Source of the DNA: Sorex araneus
Taxonomy: Eukaryota > Chordata > Mammalia > Eulipotyphla > Soricidae
DNA length: 64,000 nt
Assembly (NCBI RefSeq): GCF_027595985.1
Contig: NC_073313.1
Location: forward strand, 86,968,899 to 87,032,898
Reading direction: 5' to 3'
The position numbers were made by a program, and so were the translations under genes. Below the pieces are notes generated by a model, which saw nothing but the letters and a program-made list of their open reading frames with translations, made no database searches and was not told where the DNA came from. Every line of letters begins with the position of its first letter. Within the stretch, counting starts at the first letter, position 1. Below are positions 20,944 to 31,515 of the stretch, in pieces.

Positions 20944-21664
20944 CTTCCTTGGTACTTCCTACAGAGATGGCCGCCATCTCCTGCTAGAAGGCACCATAGC
21001 CGCCCTCAGACCCCTCGCGAAGCCCGAGATAGTCAAAAAGCGGACTTAGAAATTCATCTGGCACCAGTCTGACCACTATTTCAAGATTAAGTGGAACCGG
21101 AAGAAGCCCAGAGGCATTGACAAAAGGGTGTGCCGTAGGCGCCCTAGGTTCAAGAGCCAGCTCTTGATGTCAAACATCGGTTACAAGAGCAACAAGAAGA
21201 CAAAGCACATGCTGGCCAGCGGCTTCCGGAAGTTTCTGGTCCACAGTGTGGAGAAGCTGGAGGTGCTGCTGATGTGCAACAAATCTGACTGTGCTGAGAT
21301 TGCTCACAATGTCTCCTCCAAGAATCACAAAGCATGGGAGCCGGAGCGATAGCACAGTGGGGAGGGCGTTTGCATTGCACGCGGCCAACCCGGGTTTCAT
21401 CCCCGGCATCCCATAGGGTCCCCCAAGAACCACCAGGAGTAATACCTGAGTGCAGAGCCAGGAGTAACCCCTGAGCATTGCTGGGTGTGACCCAAAAAGC
21501 AAAAAAAAAATCGATTTCACAAAGCAATCGTGGAAAGAACAGCCCAGCTGGCCATCAGAGACACCAATCCCAATGCCAGGCTTCACAGCGAAGAGAACCA
21601 ATAGGCAAGTGTTGGGCGCCTTACATTGTGTTAATAAACCATGTAAAAGTGCAAAAAAAAAAAC
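20944..21664 (+). pseudogene. RPL32: RPL32 processed pseudogene, interrupted by a SINE
   Basis: This is a retrocopy of ribosomal protein L32 mRNA (60S subunit). It begins in the 5' UTR (cttccttggt-like start). The start codon at 20996-20998 is ATA instead of ATG, followed by codons for AALRPL. An in-frame TAG falls early (KKRT then stop) and further substitutions follow. Clear L32 blocks remain: [27 protein letters not shown] and LLMCNKS. A SINE sits in the codons after NVSSKN (21335-21516), flanked by the 10-bp duplication tcacaaagca. The reading then resumes to EEN-Q and TAG at 21602-21604. The 3' UTR has AATAAA at 21633-21638 and a short A tract from about 21653. No introns are present. 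It cannot encode L32. Confidence 0.93.
21335..21516 (+). mobile_element. Type-A SINE in RPL32 pseudogene
   Basis: Full-length head to A tail. Flanked by tcacaaagca at 21325-21334 and 21517-21526. Confidence 0.95.
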
Positions 21665-21667
21665 CTT

Positions 21668-21778
21668 AAAAAACTTTTAGTCACTGTGAAATTGCAAGGT
21701 TATTTCAGGCGTACAGTGTTCAACACTGATCCCTTCACCAATGTCCATTTCCCTCCACCAACGCCCCCTAAGCCCCAT
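21668..21778 (-). mobile_element. Short L1-type tail, antisense, abutting RPL32 pseudogene
   Basis: cactgtgaaattgcaaggtt, cagtgttcaacactgatccc and caatgtccatttccctccacc. It starts a few bases after the RPL32 A tract. Confidence 0.6.
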
Positions 21779-21779
21779 T

Positions 21780-22010
21780 TGCCTCTCACCCATCAGCCTG
21801 CACAGAATGTCCTTAAGATGGACCCGATCTTGCTTTGCAAATAACATGTTTGGGAATTTCTGCTTCTCTGCTCTCCCTCCAGCTGCCTGCAAATGCCCCA
21901 CCCCACATCAGATACTTCTACCAAACCAAACTCTTGCCTTTGTTCCAGGCCCAGTCTTTGGAGTTCAGCTGGATCCACTGGAGAAATAAACAGTGCTCTC
22001 CCACGTCTCA
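21780..22010 (+). mobile_element. LTR-like repeat, 3' part (split copy) with AATAAA
   Basis: agaatgtccttaagatggac, gggaatttctgcttctctgc, catcagatacttctacca and gcctttgttccaggcccagt match the inverted copy at 22440-22640. A polyadenylation signal lies in gagaaataaacag (about 21983-21991). Confidence 0.6.
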
Positions 22011-22091
22011 AAATGTTCAGTGGCTCTTAGTGTGAACTTCCACAACAATTTAGGATAATCTTGTGGTAAATAAAAATGAAAGGAATTTGAA

Positions 22092-22430
22092 GGCTAGAGA
22101 GATAGTATAGAGGTTAAGGCATATGCCTGCATGTGGCTAACGTGAGTTTAATCCCTGGCACTATTGCTATGGAAGTCGATTTGATAAGACTGAGATGAAA
22201 TATGTACTCGCTCTCACAAAATCCTATATTAGAAAAAGAATTTATTGGGCTGGAGCAATAGTACAGTGGGTAAGGCATTTGTTTTGCATGCAGCTGACCT
22301 GGGGTTCAATCTCTAACATCCCATCGAGTTCCCTGAACACCCCTCCAGGAGTATTTCCTGAGTGCAGCGTCAGGAGTAACCTCTGAGCACCGTCAGGTGT
22401 GGCCCCAACCCCCGCGCCCCCCAAAAAAAG
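22092..22430 (+). mobile_element. Type-A SINE fragment plus a full type-A SINE
   Basis: Fragment at 22092-22165 (ctagagagatagtatagagg); full copy at 22249-22430 (ggctggagcaatagtacagt to tcaggtgtggcccc). Confidence 0.85.
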
Positions 22431-22434
22431 AAAA

Positions 22435-22800
22435 CGAGCAGAAGTAGGATTTATTCTCATCAGAGAACCTAGCCCAAGTTTATGCTTTAGAGACTGGACC
22501 CCTGAACAAAGGCCAGAGCTCAATTTTATAGAATATCTGATGGATGGGGCATTTTAAGGGAGCAGGCAGGAGCATACAGAGCAGAAATTCCTAACCATGC
22601 TATTCGCAAACCAGGGTCACCACCATTTCAAGGACATTCTAACTCAATCTACGGTCACAAAGCAGGGGCTTATCTTGAGGCTGCCTGCATGCATCCCATA
22701 GTCGAGGTCTGTTTCTGGCAGACTTTCATTTCTCTGGCTGCTCTGCTGTACATGATGGAGGCAAGGTGAACAGATTCCTATTTCCTTTATCACTATATAG
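22435..22800 (-). mobile_element. LTR-like repeat, unsplit copy, antisense
   Basis: This is the uninterrupted relative of 20085-20287 plus 21780-22010. AATAAA is present on the - strand at 22450-22455. No retroviral coding region adjoins either copy, so both may be solo LTRs. Confidence 0.55.
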
Positions 22801-23225
22801 TCCACTGAGCATCACTAGGTGGGACACGGAGGCCCTGGAGCACTGCTGGGGTGATTCAGGTAAGCCCTGGTACCGAAGGGCCTGAGCAAGCCCACATCCT
22901 CACGCTCTCCCATTAAAGAACCAGCCCTATTGACCAAACATCATCAGGAGGCTCCTCCTAAGCATTGCTTGAGATGACCTCCCCCTAATAAAAGTAGTTT
23001 AAAATGTAAGGGCTTAATCTGAAACACGCATACTCTTGAAATTGAAATATTGGAACTGGAGAAAGAGGACAGGGGTTAAGGCACTTCCTTGCTTGCAGTC
23101 AACCCTCGTTCAATTCCCAGTGCTGCATATGGTTCCCTGAATACCACCAAGAGTGATGCATGAGCACAGAGCCAGGAGTAAGCATAAGCTCAGAGCACTA
23201 TTGGGTGTGGCTTCCTCTCCCAAAA
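22800..23225 (+). mobile_element. Old SINE debris and one type-A SINE
   Basis: 22800-22990 has scattered SINE-body words at low identity; 23050-23225 is a recognisable copy (gaactggagaaagaggacag to attgggtgtggcttcc). Confidence 0.65.
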
Positions 23226-23426
23226 TTAGAGTTCTGATGTTGGGTGTAATACATGTGTTGATTAATCAGTAATTAATTCATTGTCTAAAAGGAGAAACAA
23301 CTCACTTTGTTTAGACTGTTTAGTAAGGGAGATTCATTTAAAGCCTAGATCATTGTGTTCTAATATTAATTACTGAGGAGGGGGAGGGGACAAAAGTATT
23401 CATTACTAAACTTTGGTTTACATTTT

Positions 23427-23596
23427 TTTTTTGCTTTTTGGGTCACACCCAGCGATGCTCAGGGGTTACTCCTGGCTTTGCACTTAGGAATTACTCCTGG
23501 CGGTGCTCAGGGGACCATATGGGATGCCGGGGATCAAACCCGGGTCAGTCGCGTGCAAGGCAAACGCCCTACCCGCTGTGCTATCGCTCCGGCCCC
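23427..23596 (-). mobile_element. Type-A SINE, 21-bp TSD
   Basis: Full-length. Flanked by perfect 21-bp repeats at 23406-23426 and 23597-23617 (ctaaactttggtttac...). Few differences from the consensus, so probably recent. Confidence 0.95.
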
Positions 23597-23633
23597 CTAA
23601 ACTTTGGTTTACATTTTAAATGTCTGGATGGAT

Positions 23634-23815
23634 AGGGTCTGAGTGATAGTACAGAAGGTAAGGTGCTTGCCTTGCATGCACCTGACCTGGGTTCAATCCT
23701 TGGCACTTTATTCTCCAGTGTCCCCTGACTACCTCCAGGAATGATCTCTGAGCACTGAGCCAGGAATAAGGTATGAGCACTGCCAGGTGTGGTCCAAAAA
23801 CCAAAATAAAATAAA
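23634..23815 (+). mobile_element. Type-A SINE, diverged
   Basis: gggtctgagtgatagtacag to gccaggtgtggtcc plus an (AAAAT)n tail. Confidence 0.87.
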
Positions 23816-23999
23816 ATAAATCTATAGATAGGCTGCATCTGGAAATTTAGACTGTGATGAGGTACATCTAGAAATCATGAAAATTTGCTTTTAAGTCTTC
23901 AAAAGAGTGCTGATGTAACAGTTTTACAATGTATAATTGAGGAAATTAAGGTATCAGTAACTCTTTGTTGTTGTTGTTTCTCTCCTTCATTATTTTTAT

Positions 24000-24597
24000 T
24001 TATTTATTTTTTATTGAATCACCATGTGGAAAGTTACAAAGCATTCAGGCTTAAGTCTCAGTTATACAATGATCAAATACCCATTCCTTCACTAGTGCAC
24101 ATATTCCACCACCAAGAACCCCAGTATACCTCCCCTCCCACCCCTGCGCCCTCCCTGCCTGTGTAGCTCATAATTTTCACTTTACTTTCTCTTTACTTTG
24201 ATTACATTCAATATTTCCACAAAAAACTTATTATTATTGTTTGGAGTTTCCCCCACAAAATCAGACCTGCTGAAAAGGAAGCATTTGATAATTTGTTTTC
24301 CAATGCTGAGAACGAAGAGATATGAGGTCGCAGCCACGCGGTTTTGGATTTCTGTATTTTAGTATTTTAGTAACTAAGTCCAGGGAAATTTCTGCCAGAA
24401 ATTACATCATTACAAGCTTGTACCTCTCTATAGTGGTCCTTATAATATGGGGCAGCATGGGGTCGTGGCTTAGTTCACAGTCTAGAGACATTTCTGCAAG
24501 AAGCTGCTGGTACCAAAAGTAGTTTAGCTGGCCTCCGGGATCATGGTCATCCAGCAACGGTCATCCAGAGCAAGTGGGAGCTCGAGCAAAACTCCAC
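24000..24597 (-). mobile_element. L1-tailed non-autonomous retroposon (copy C)
   Basis: Antisense copy of the same family: L1-type tail at 24005-24160, then the cagacctgctgaaaagg, ttaagtccaggg-type and cttagttcacagtctagaga blocks. The 5' end lies near 24597, next to the TMSB10 pseudogene. TSDs could not be placed with confidence. Confidence 0.7.
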
Positions 24598-25010
24598 GGA
24601 TTGTTCCCATAAAATGGCAGACAAAACAGATGTGAGGAAATCACCAGCTTCGATAAGGCACGCTGAAGAAAATGAAGACACAGGACAACACATTGCCGAC
24701 CAAAGAGGCCATTGAACAGAAGCAGAGTGAAATTTCCTAAGAACCTGGGTTACACGCCCCCACCCTTTAGATCCCAGTCGTAATGCAGAGGAAGAGCCAC
24801 CTAGCAAGATGGACACTAGTGACAAGCTGCACTGTGAACCAAGGCACTCTCTATGGGTGTCTCCCGGCCTGGGGGGGGTCTCTGAGGGACCCCTCCCTCA
24901 TTCCCTGTCCCCCTCCTCCTTACTACTGTCAAATTCTCCAGTCTGCCCTGGGATGATCTAGACAATTATTTGTATGGTTCATGAGAACAAAAACACACCT
25001 CGTGGCAGAG
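24598..25010 (+). pseudogene. TMSB10: TMSB10 (thymosin beta-10) processed pseudogene
   Basis: The sequence starts near atggcagacaaa (ATG 24614-24616), runs through thymosin beta codons including the region for LPTKEAIEQKQSEIS, and ends at TAA 24738-24740. This matches the 44-aa actin-monomer-binding peptide of thymosin beta-10. The frame is broken by small indels after about residue 8. The 3' UTR similarity continues (gaagagccacctagcaag, aagctgcactgtgaacc, and cacacctcgtggca near the end), so the source was spliced mRNA. No poly(A) tail survives cleanly. It abuts the 5' end of an L1-tailed retroposon on the opposite strand. Non-functional as protein. Confidence 0.88.
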
Positions 25011-25044
25011 GGGGAAAATGGGGGAAATAACTCTAAATGTAAAG

Positions 25045-25258
25045 TTTTATTTTTATTCCCCACTCCCACTTTACTTAAACACCATGGTTTTACAAAGTTG
25101 TTCATGATGATTAGTTACAGGTATTCAATATTTCAACACCAATCCCACCACCACTGTCACCTTCCCTCCACCATTGTCTCCATTTTCCTAACCACCACTC
25201 AAGCCTGCCCCTACAGCAGGCCCACAATAATTTATTTTCTATTGCTTGTTACCTTTAA
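25045..25258 (-). mobile_element. Diverged L1-type tail, antisense
   Basis: ttcatgatgattagttacag, caatatttcaacaccaatcc and cagcaggcccacaataattt blocks. Confidence 0.7.
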
Positions 25259-25369
25259 ATGGCCAACCGAATGATCAAAAAATACTTTCATAGAAGAAAA
25301 TTTATGAGATTGTTGTATCTCACCATGAGGGCAATAAGTCCTTGTCTGAGGGTTTACTAAGCTGTTGTT

Positions 25370-25870
25370 GCAAGTTTAGCCTTCTATGTTGATGCTTTTC
25401 TTAGTCGAAATTGGTTGGCTTCTGCTTACATCCCATCCAATATGGTGTGCTACTACTGGGATGTGAGTGTTGTAGAGTATGGAGATGTTTTTAGCTCCAG
25501 AAAATACAGAATATTTAACTGTGAAGTCTGGCCAGAGGCAAGGCAGCAGCTTTGGGGTGTGGGGGTAGCTGCTGGGACTTTGTTTCTGTGGGAGCTGGCC
25601 TTCCCCCCTCCTAGATGGCCCCAATGGTCTCAGCCTGGACTGGGTGTCAGAATTTTTTTGTGGTTAGTTGATCTCTTTTGAGATTTGATTTCAAGTCTCT
25701 GGAACAAGGCTGGTAGATGAGTTAACATGGTGGTGGCAGTGGGGCATGGGCATGGTTGCTGGGTACCTGGAGGTGAGGGCAATCGTCCACCCTGACTCTG
25801 AAAAGGCCTCAGGATTTCAGCCAAAAATATCCATCTACCTAATGTTTTCGGCGGATTCAATTCTCAGTGG
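25370..25870 (+). repeat. Possible further copy of the monomer-type repeat
   Basis: gatttgatttcaagtctctgg near 25683 matches the repeat head at 11935. The rest is G-rich non-coding sequence. Boundaries are uncertain. Confidence 0.35.
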
Positions 25871-25903
25871 AGCTCAGTCCTGAGGTGGTCAAAGAATTTT
25901 TTT

Positions 25904-26104
25904 TTAGTAATGTGAAATTTACCAGTTACACATGCGGGGTGGGGGGCTGGGTAGGTGGGGGGAGGGGGGTATACTGTGATTCTTGGTGGTGGAATATGTG
26001 CACTGGTGAAGGGATGGGTGTTCGAGCATTGTATAACTGAGACTTAAACCTGAAAGCTTTGTAACTTTCCACATGGTGATTCAATAAAAGAATAAATTTT
26101 AAAA
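25904..26104 (+). mobile_element. Short 5'-truncated L1-type tail with TSD
   Basis: Only the last 200 bp of the L1-type tail are present, including the G-rich tract and the ttccacatggtgattcaata end. It is flanked by aaagaattttttt at 25891-25903 and 26105-26117. Confidence 0.8.
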
Positions 26105-26131
26105 AAAGAATTTTTTTAAATGCTACAGTTT

Positions 26132-26300
26132 TGGGTTGGAGAGATTGTATAGAAGGTAAGGAGCTTGTGTTGCATGTAGCCAGCCTTGGTTTGACTCTCT
26201 GGCAATGCATGTTATCCCCCAAGTAGAGTCAGGGGTCACTCCTGAGCACAGAGCCAGAAATAGCCTCTGAGCATCATTGGGTGTGGTTCAAAAATCCTCC
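26132..26300 (+). mobile_element. Type-A SINE, diverged
   Basis: gggttggagagattgtatag to cattgggtgtggttc. Confidence 0.8.
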
Positions 26301-26359
26301 TTTTCCACAAAACATTGTTGGTTTTTTTGGTAGGTGCACATGTTTAACATAAAATTGTA

Positions 26360-26555
26360 CTAGCCAGAGAGATGGTACAATGGGTAAAGTGCTTTCCATT
26401 CACACAACCTACCCTGGTTCCACGATCCCCAGCACCATGCATGGTTCCTGAGCCCCACCAGCAGTGATCCCTGTACACAGAGCCAGGAGTAAGTCTGAGA
26501 ATCACTGGGTATTTGTTTGGCCCCCAAAACAAACAAAAGAACAACAAAAATAATA
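26360..26555 (+). mobile_element. Type-A SINE, diverged
   Basis: tagccagagagatggtacaa to tttggcccccaaaac. Confidence 0.82.
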
Positions 26556-26721
26556 TGAAACTGTAGAGTATCTCAGTTTGAATCTGTGCTACTATATAGT
26601 AGATTTCTAGGTGGCTCTCTGTTCAGATGCCTTGACACACTTGGGATTGTTTTTCTACTTTCTCTTTCTATATTAAGGTTATACTTGTACCTTGGGGCTC
26701 TTATGTAGTTCATACATTCTT

Positions 26722-26898
26722 TTTCTTTTTGAGTGGTTGGGCCATATCCCGAAATGCTCAGGGCCTAATCCTTCCTCTATGCTCAGGAAATGACCCCTGG
26801 CAGTGCCAGGGGAACCATAGGGTACCAGGGATTGAACCTGCATCTGCAATTTTGCAAGGTAAGTGCCTTACCTCCTGTATTATTATCTCCTCAGTCCA
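26722..26898 (-). mobile_element. Type-A SINE, old
   Basis: gggccatatcccgaaatgct to tattatctcctcagtcc. Confidence 0.78.
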
Positions 26899-26899
26899 T

Positions 26900-27804
26900 A
26901 TTGTTCTCAGAATCTTAACGCTCAGTATTGGATCATTTTGTTTGATTTTACATATTTGCTGAGATGATAATAATATGGATATTTTTCTGAAAGTATTTAC
27001 ATTATGAATGTATACAAAAGCAGTTGAAATTTCCTCTTGGGAAAAGTATCAAGTGTAAGTTAGAATCAGATGCTAGGATTTATATTTAGGATTATTATAA
27101 TAGAGGCCTGTTTTGAAACCAGCTAATTTTTCCTGGGGTTTTGACCATAAACTCACTGGTTTATTGTTGTTGAAAGGACATGTGGTATTTCACACGGTGT
27201 TTCATTTTCCAAGATATAGCACTTATTTTCTTTTATACAATGTACATACTTGATGTTTCGAAAGGAAAGCTACCAACTGAAGGTATAGGAAAGAAAATGT
27301 TGAAAGTCTGTTGTAAATGTATCTAGTGTGAATTTATCCTCTGCAGACAGTTTATGTTTATTGTTTGATTTATGCTTAAGTGAAGGTGTAGACTTTTGTT
27401 AGGCCCATTTTATAAATAGTTCAACTGTGGTCCTGAATTTGTCACTTGTCTTAGGTCAACAATAGATTTCTCTGCTGTCAAACATTCTGTCTGCCACAGA
27501 AGTGTGCAACTTCATTAATTCAGACTCAGTATTTAAGAGAAGTTTTGCAAGAGCTAGGCTGAAGCAATACATTCATAACTGACAAGATCTCTTTTTTTTT
27601 CTTTTGTAGGAGGAAAGGGTCATCTGAGAAAATAAATTACTTTTCAGGGAATTTGGGAAGCAAACAGTAAATATCACATCTATGAATAACTAAGCCTTCA
27701 CATAGTCATAAAATACTCGAGAATTTCTGAACTTACTCCTAACCACACTTTCCTTGCTTGTTTTGTTGCTATGTGTACTCAAAAATAATGGCTGAATTCT
27801 TTTT
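26900..27804. other. Apparently repeat-free stretch
   Basis: About 900 bp with no recognised repeat, ORF or RNA. One of the few candidates for ancestral single-copy sequence. Confidence 0.45.
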
Positions 27805-27821
27805 AAGAAAAGACATATTTG

Positions 27822-28312
27822 AGTCAGAAAGAGAGAGACATAGAAAGATCACACTCATCTGTGGAATATAAAATAACACAGTGGGAGACTAACACCCAAG
27901 AGTAGTAGAGATAAGGGCCAGGAGGTCTGCCCCACAGCTTGGAAACCGGCCTCACATGCTGGGGGAAAAGGCAGCTGAGATAGAGAAGGGAACATCAAGT
28001 AGAGGATGTTGGGAGGACCCATTCGGGTTGGAAGATGCGAACTAAAAGTAGACTATGGACCGAACATGAAGGCCACTCAATATCTTTATTGCAAACTACA
28101 ACACCCAAAAGGAGAGAGAACAAAAGGGAATGCCCTGCAGCAGAGGCAGGGTGGGGTGGGGGTGGTGAGAGGGATACGGGGATCATTGGTGGAGGTGAAT
28201 GGGCACAGGTGGAGGGATGGGTAAACGATCACTGTATGAGTGAAATGCAAACAAAAGTTCATAAGTTTGTAACTGTACATCACAGTGATTCTCTAATAAA
28301 AAATTTTTAAAA
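27822..28312 (+). mobile_element. Young short L1: 3' UTR only, perfect TSD
   Basis: This is a 491-bp insert of the same L1 3' UTR as at 13640-14178, starting in gagtcagaaagagagag-like sequence. It is flanked by a 17-bp perfect duplication, aagaaaagacatatttg, at 27805-27821 and 28313-28329. It contains no useful ORF. Confidence 0.9.
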
Positions 28313-28480
28313 AAGAAAAGACATATTTGTCAGCTACAAATTAGTCTTCTTTTATCTCAAGTTTGAGGAAGTCTCATTGAAAAAATAATAATAGCAAGAG
28401 CTATTTTACAAGTTTGCAAAGAAATTCTCATGTTCTCATTTGAGTTCTGCATAAGGGAACTTGTTGAGAGATGTCTTTTG

Positions 28481-28668
28481 GGGGCTGGAGCAATAACACA
28501 GCGGGTAGGGCGTTTGCCTTGCACGCTGCCAACCCGGGTTCAATTCCCAGCATCCCATATGGCCTCCCGAGTACCGCCAGGAGTAGTTCCTGAGTGCAAA
28601 GCCAGGAGTAACCCCTGAGCATCGCAGGGTGTGACCCAAAAAGCAAAAAAAAAAAAAAGAGAGAAAGA
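28481..28668 (+). mobile_element. Type-A SINE
   Basis: Full-length. atgtctttt before the head and again after the A tail (about 28674) marks the TSD. Confidence 0.93.
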
Positions 28669-28869
28669 GCAGCATGTCTTTTGACATCATTGTTAAAAGT
28701 GTTAGGACATTTTTCCAGTTAGTATCCAATTCATACCCCCCTACTTGTCCAGGGATTGTTGTTGGTTTACACTGGTGGACCTGTGACCTCTACAGGAAAT
28801 TGAAATGTTTCCCTGGGCAACATGCTATTGTATATGAACCACATTGTATCCTTCTGTTCTTTGAATGAA

Positions 28870-29276
28870 ATGGAGGATATCTGTTCAGTTTCAGAATGCT
28901 AGATAAGGTGTGGGGGAGGGGGACAGGGGATGTGGTGCTGGGAGGGAAACTGGGGACATTGGTGGTGGGAAATATACACTGGTGAAGAGATATATTTAGA
29001 ACATTGTATGACTGGGATCCGGTCATGAAGTTTGTAACTTGAGTATCTCACAGTGATGCAATAGAAAAAATATTTTTTTCTTTTTGCGTCACACCTGGCG
29101 ATGCACAGGGGTTACTCCTGGCTCTGTACTCAGGAATTACCCCTGGCCGTGCTCAGGGGACCATATGGGATGCTGGGATTCGAACTCGGGTCGGCCGCGT
29201 GCAAGGTAAACGCCCTACCCGCTGTGCTATCGCTCCAGCCCCTAGAAAAAATATTTTAAAGAAATGTGTAGAAGAG
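28870..29276 (+). mobile_element. L1-type tail split by a SINE
   Basis: G-rich tract, acattggtggtgggaaatat and atctcacagtgatgcaatag end at 29061. A SINE at 29077-29242 interrupts the A-rich end, duplicating tagaaaaaatatttt at 29062-29076 and 29243-29257. Confidence 0.8.
29077..29242 (-). mobile_element. Type-A SINE in L1 tail
   Basis: Full-length, inserted in the A-rich end of the L1 tail at 28870-29276, with a 15-bp TSD. Confidence 0.94.
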
Positions 29277-29434
29277 AAAATAAAGATTGAAATGAAAGAA
29301 CAAAACAAAGCAAACAAAAAATCCCAAAACCAAAAAAGCCCAAACCAGAATGCTAGGTAAATAGCAGGGTATCTGAATAATCCAAATATAAAACTGAAGG
29401 GAGTTTCTACTTTATTTATTTACTTATTTTGTTT

Positions 29435-29595
29435 GGGGGGCCAGTACCAGAGGTATTCAGGTCCTACTCCTGACTCTGTGGTCAGAGATCACTGCTGGTG
29501 GGGCTTGGGGACCATATGGGATGCTGGGGATCGAACCCAGGTTGGCTGTGTGCAAGGCAAGCACCTTCCCCACTATACTTACTTTAGCACAGCCC
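29435..29595 (-). mobile_element. Type-A SINE, diverged
   Basis: ttcaggtcctactcctgact and ggatcgaacccaggttggct are clear; the head is mutated. Confidence 0.82.
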
Positions 29596-29999
29596 AAGTT
29601 TTCTTGGGAATGCTACCATCCTAGAATCAACTTCATTCTAACTGGACTAGCTCCTGCCAGATGCTCTTGGAGCATTAGTAAAGCCATGGGAATAAAATTA
29701 TGGATTCAGCACACTCTGGTCAAATCGGTCCCATACACACTGCAGTACTCTCCTAGACCCTGCTAACAAAATGTCCCTGGACATCCTAGCTTGATAGAAA
29801 TGGCCTTAGACAAATTTTGCTATGCTCCTTGACATCACTCTTCTAGAAGGCAGGCCATGAAGATAAGTAATGAAAGATTTCTCATTTGTAGTCATTTTTT
29901 GTGTCTTGTGACTTTCCCCTTTCTAAAATACCTCATGGTGAAAAACTACATAATAGTCCAGTTATAACCTTTATTATAGCTTTAGATGAACTTGTTGGT

Positions 30000-30138
30000 T
30001 TGGGGACCACATTTGGTGGTGTTTGGGGGATACTTGCTGGTGCGGGGCACAGGGACCATGAAGTGCTGGAAGTTAAACCCTGGGCTTTCCACAGGCAAAG
30101 CAGGTGATGCAGTTCTTTGAGATATCTCTACATCCACT
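30000..30138 (-). mobile_element. Type-A SINE, old
   Basis: ggggaccacatttggtggtg to gagatatctctacatcc. Confidence 0.6.
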
Positions 30139-30387
30139 CTACAGGTGATTATTAGGACTGATTTTCCTCCTTGTAAAATCTGGCATCTCCTGTTTTATCC
30201 CAGGTCCTAACAACTTCTCCAACAAGATGCATCACTCAAAATTCAAACTACATCCATGTCAAGAAAAGCCTCCAGAGCTGTGACTGATCAGCCTACTTCA
30301 AGATTAAAGCATGGGAGTAAGGGAAAGAGGGAAGAAAGCAAGGACTGAAAACATAGTTACCTGAAATGGTCCTAAAAAGACAGGGCA

Positions 30388-30571
30388 GGGGCTGGAGTGA
30401 TAGTACAGAGGGTAGGGTGTTTGCCTTGCACGTGGCTTGACCCAGGTTCAATTCCCAGCGTCCCGTATGGTTTCCCTAGTGCCGCCTGGAGTGATTCCTG
30501 AATACAGAGCCAGGAGTCAGCCCTGAGCATTGCTGGGTGTGACCCAAAAAGCCAAAAAACAAAAACAAAAC
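30388..30571 (+). mobile_element. Type-A SINE, first of two at one site
   Basis: acagggca lies immediately upstream (30380-30387) and again downstream (30578-30585). Confidence 0.92.
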
Positions 30572-30589
30572 AAAAAAACAGGGCACTTG

Positions 30590-30766
30590 GGGGCTGGAGC
30601 AATAGCACAGCGGGTAGGGCGTTTGCCTTGTACGCGGCTGACCCGGGTTCAATTCCCAGCATCCCATATGGTCCCCTGAGCACCGCCAGGGGTGACTCCT
30701 GAGTGCAGAGCCAGAAGTAACCCCTGTGCATCGCCGGGTGTGACCCAAAAAGCAAAAAAAAAAACC
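30590..30766 (+). mobile_element. Type-A SINE, second at the same site
   Basis: Flanked by aaaaaaacagggcacttg at 30572-30589 and 30767-30784, overlapping the duplication left by the first SINE. Confidence 0.93.
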
Positions 30767-31127
30767 AAAAAAACAGGGCACTTGACATTGACAAATGGAA
30801 CTAGGCAACAAACAAACAAGCAAAACAAACAAACAAAAAATAAACTTGTTTACACTCTGTTGTATAAGAGCTGCTTTGCAGAATCAGTAAATGTATTATA
30901 ACTGCTTTTCAGGGGTTAATGAAGTCATTCCTGCTTTTTTTGTGAAACAAATTAGTTTTAAATGGAAGAAATTAAAAATATGTGAGGGGGAGGAGAAAGG
31001 AGCCAGGGGAGAGAGAGGTTTTCTAGAAAAAACATGGGCCTGAAAAAGCAAGTAATACAGATTTAATACAGACAGCCTGCTTGCCTTTTACTTTCAGTAA
31101 AAGTAACCGAATGAATCTAAGGCCTGG

Positions 31128-31240
31128 ATCTGGAGCCATAGTACAGGGGGTAGGGCTTTTGCCTTGCATGAGATGGACCTAGGTTCAGTCCTCAGCATCC
31201 AATACCATCACCAGGTGTGGCCCCGAAAAACAAAAACACA
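31128..31240 (+). mobile_element. Type-A SINE with internal deletion
   Basis: ctggagccatagtacagggg to caccaggtgtggccccga, missing the middle third. Confidence 0.8.
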
Positions 31241-31460
31241 GAAGAATCTAAGACCTGTTGCAAGTTATGTTTCAGGAGGGGCACAAAATAATTATATCAT
31301 CATCATTTTATCATTCTGTTTATTCTGAAACCTATCTCCTGTTTTTCCTCAAAGCCTATTTGTCTCCAAACCTACCTTCTGAATGTGGAAAATAAACACC
31401 TTCAGATATATGGGCAGTTAACTTAGGAAAATAGAGTCCAGAGTTTAAAATGGAGAAGTG

Positions 31461-31515
31461 GGGCCAGAGAGACAGTACAACCTTAAAGCACTTGCCTTGC
31501 ATGTGTCCAGTCTCC
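31461..31515 (+). mobile_element. Type-A SINE head fragment
   Basis: gggccagagagacagtacaa and gcacttgccttgcatgtg only. Confidence 0.7.

Larger units (their letters stand above)
30365..31405 (+). repeat. Unidentified interspersed repeat, copy 2, carrying three SINEs
   Basis: Same blocks as 16320-16815 (ggtcctaaaaagacagggca, agctgctttgcagaatcagt, agaatctaagacctgttgc, ctatttgtctccaaaccta), extended by SINEs at 30388, 30590 and 31128. Confidence 0.6.

Noticed and set aside
21128-21352. A 74-codon ORF with clear L32 similarity as a working ribosomal protein gene
   Set aside because: The start codon is mutated, an early in-frame stop is present and a SINE cuts the coding part.
28483-28560. tRNA genes at SINE heads (A- and B-box-like motifs)
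   Set aside because: The heads are tRNA-derived but lack a complete cloverleaf and 3' acceptor arm, and they continue into the SINE body.
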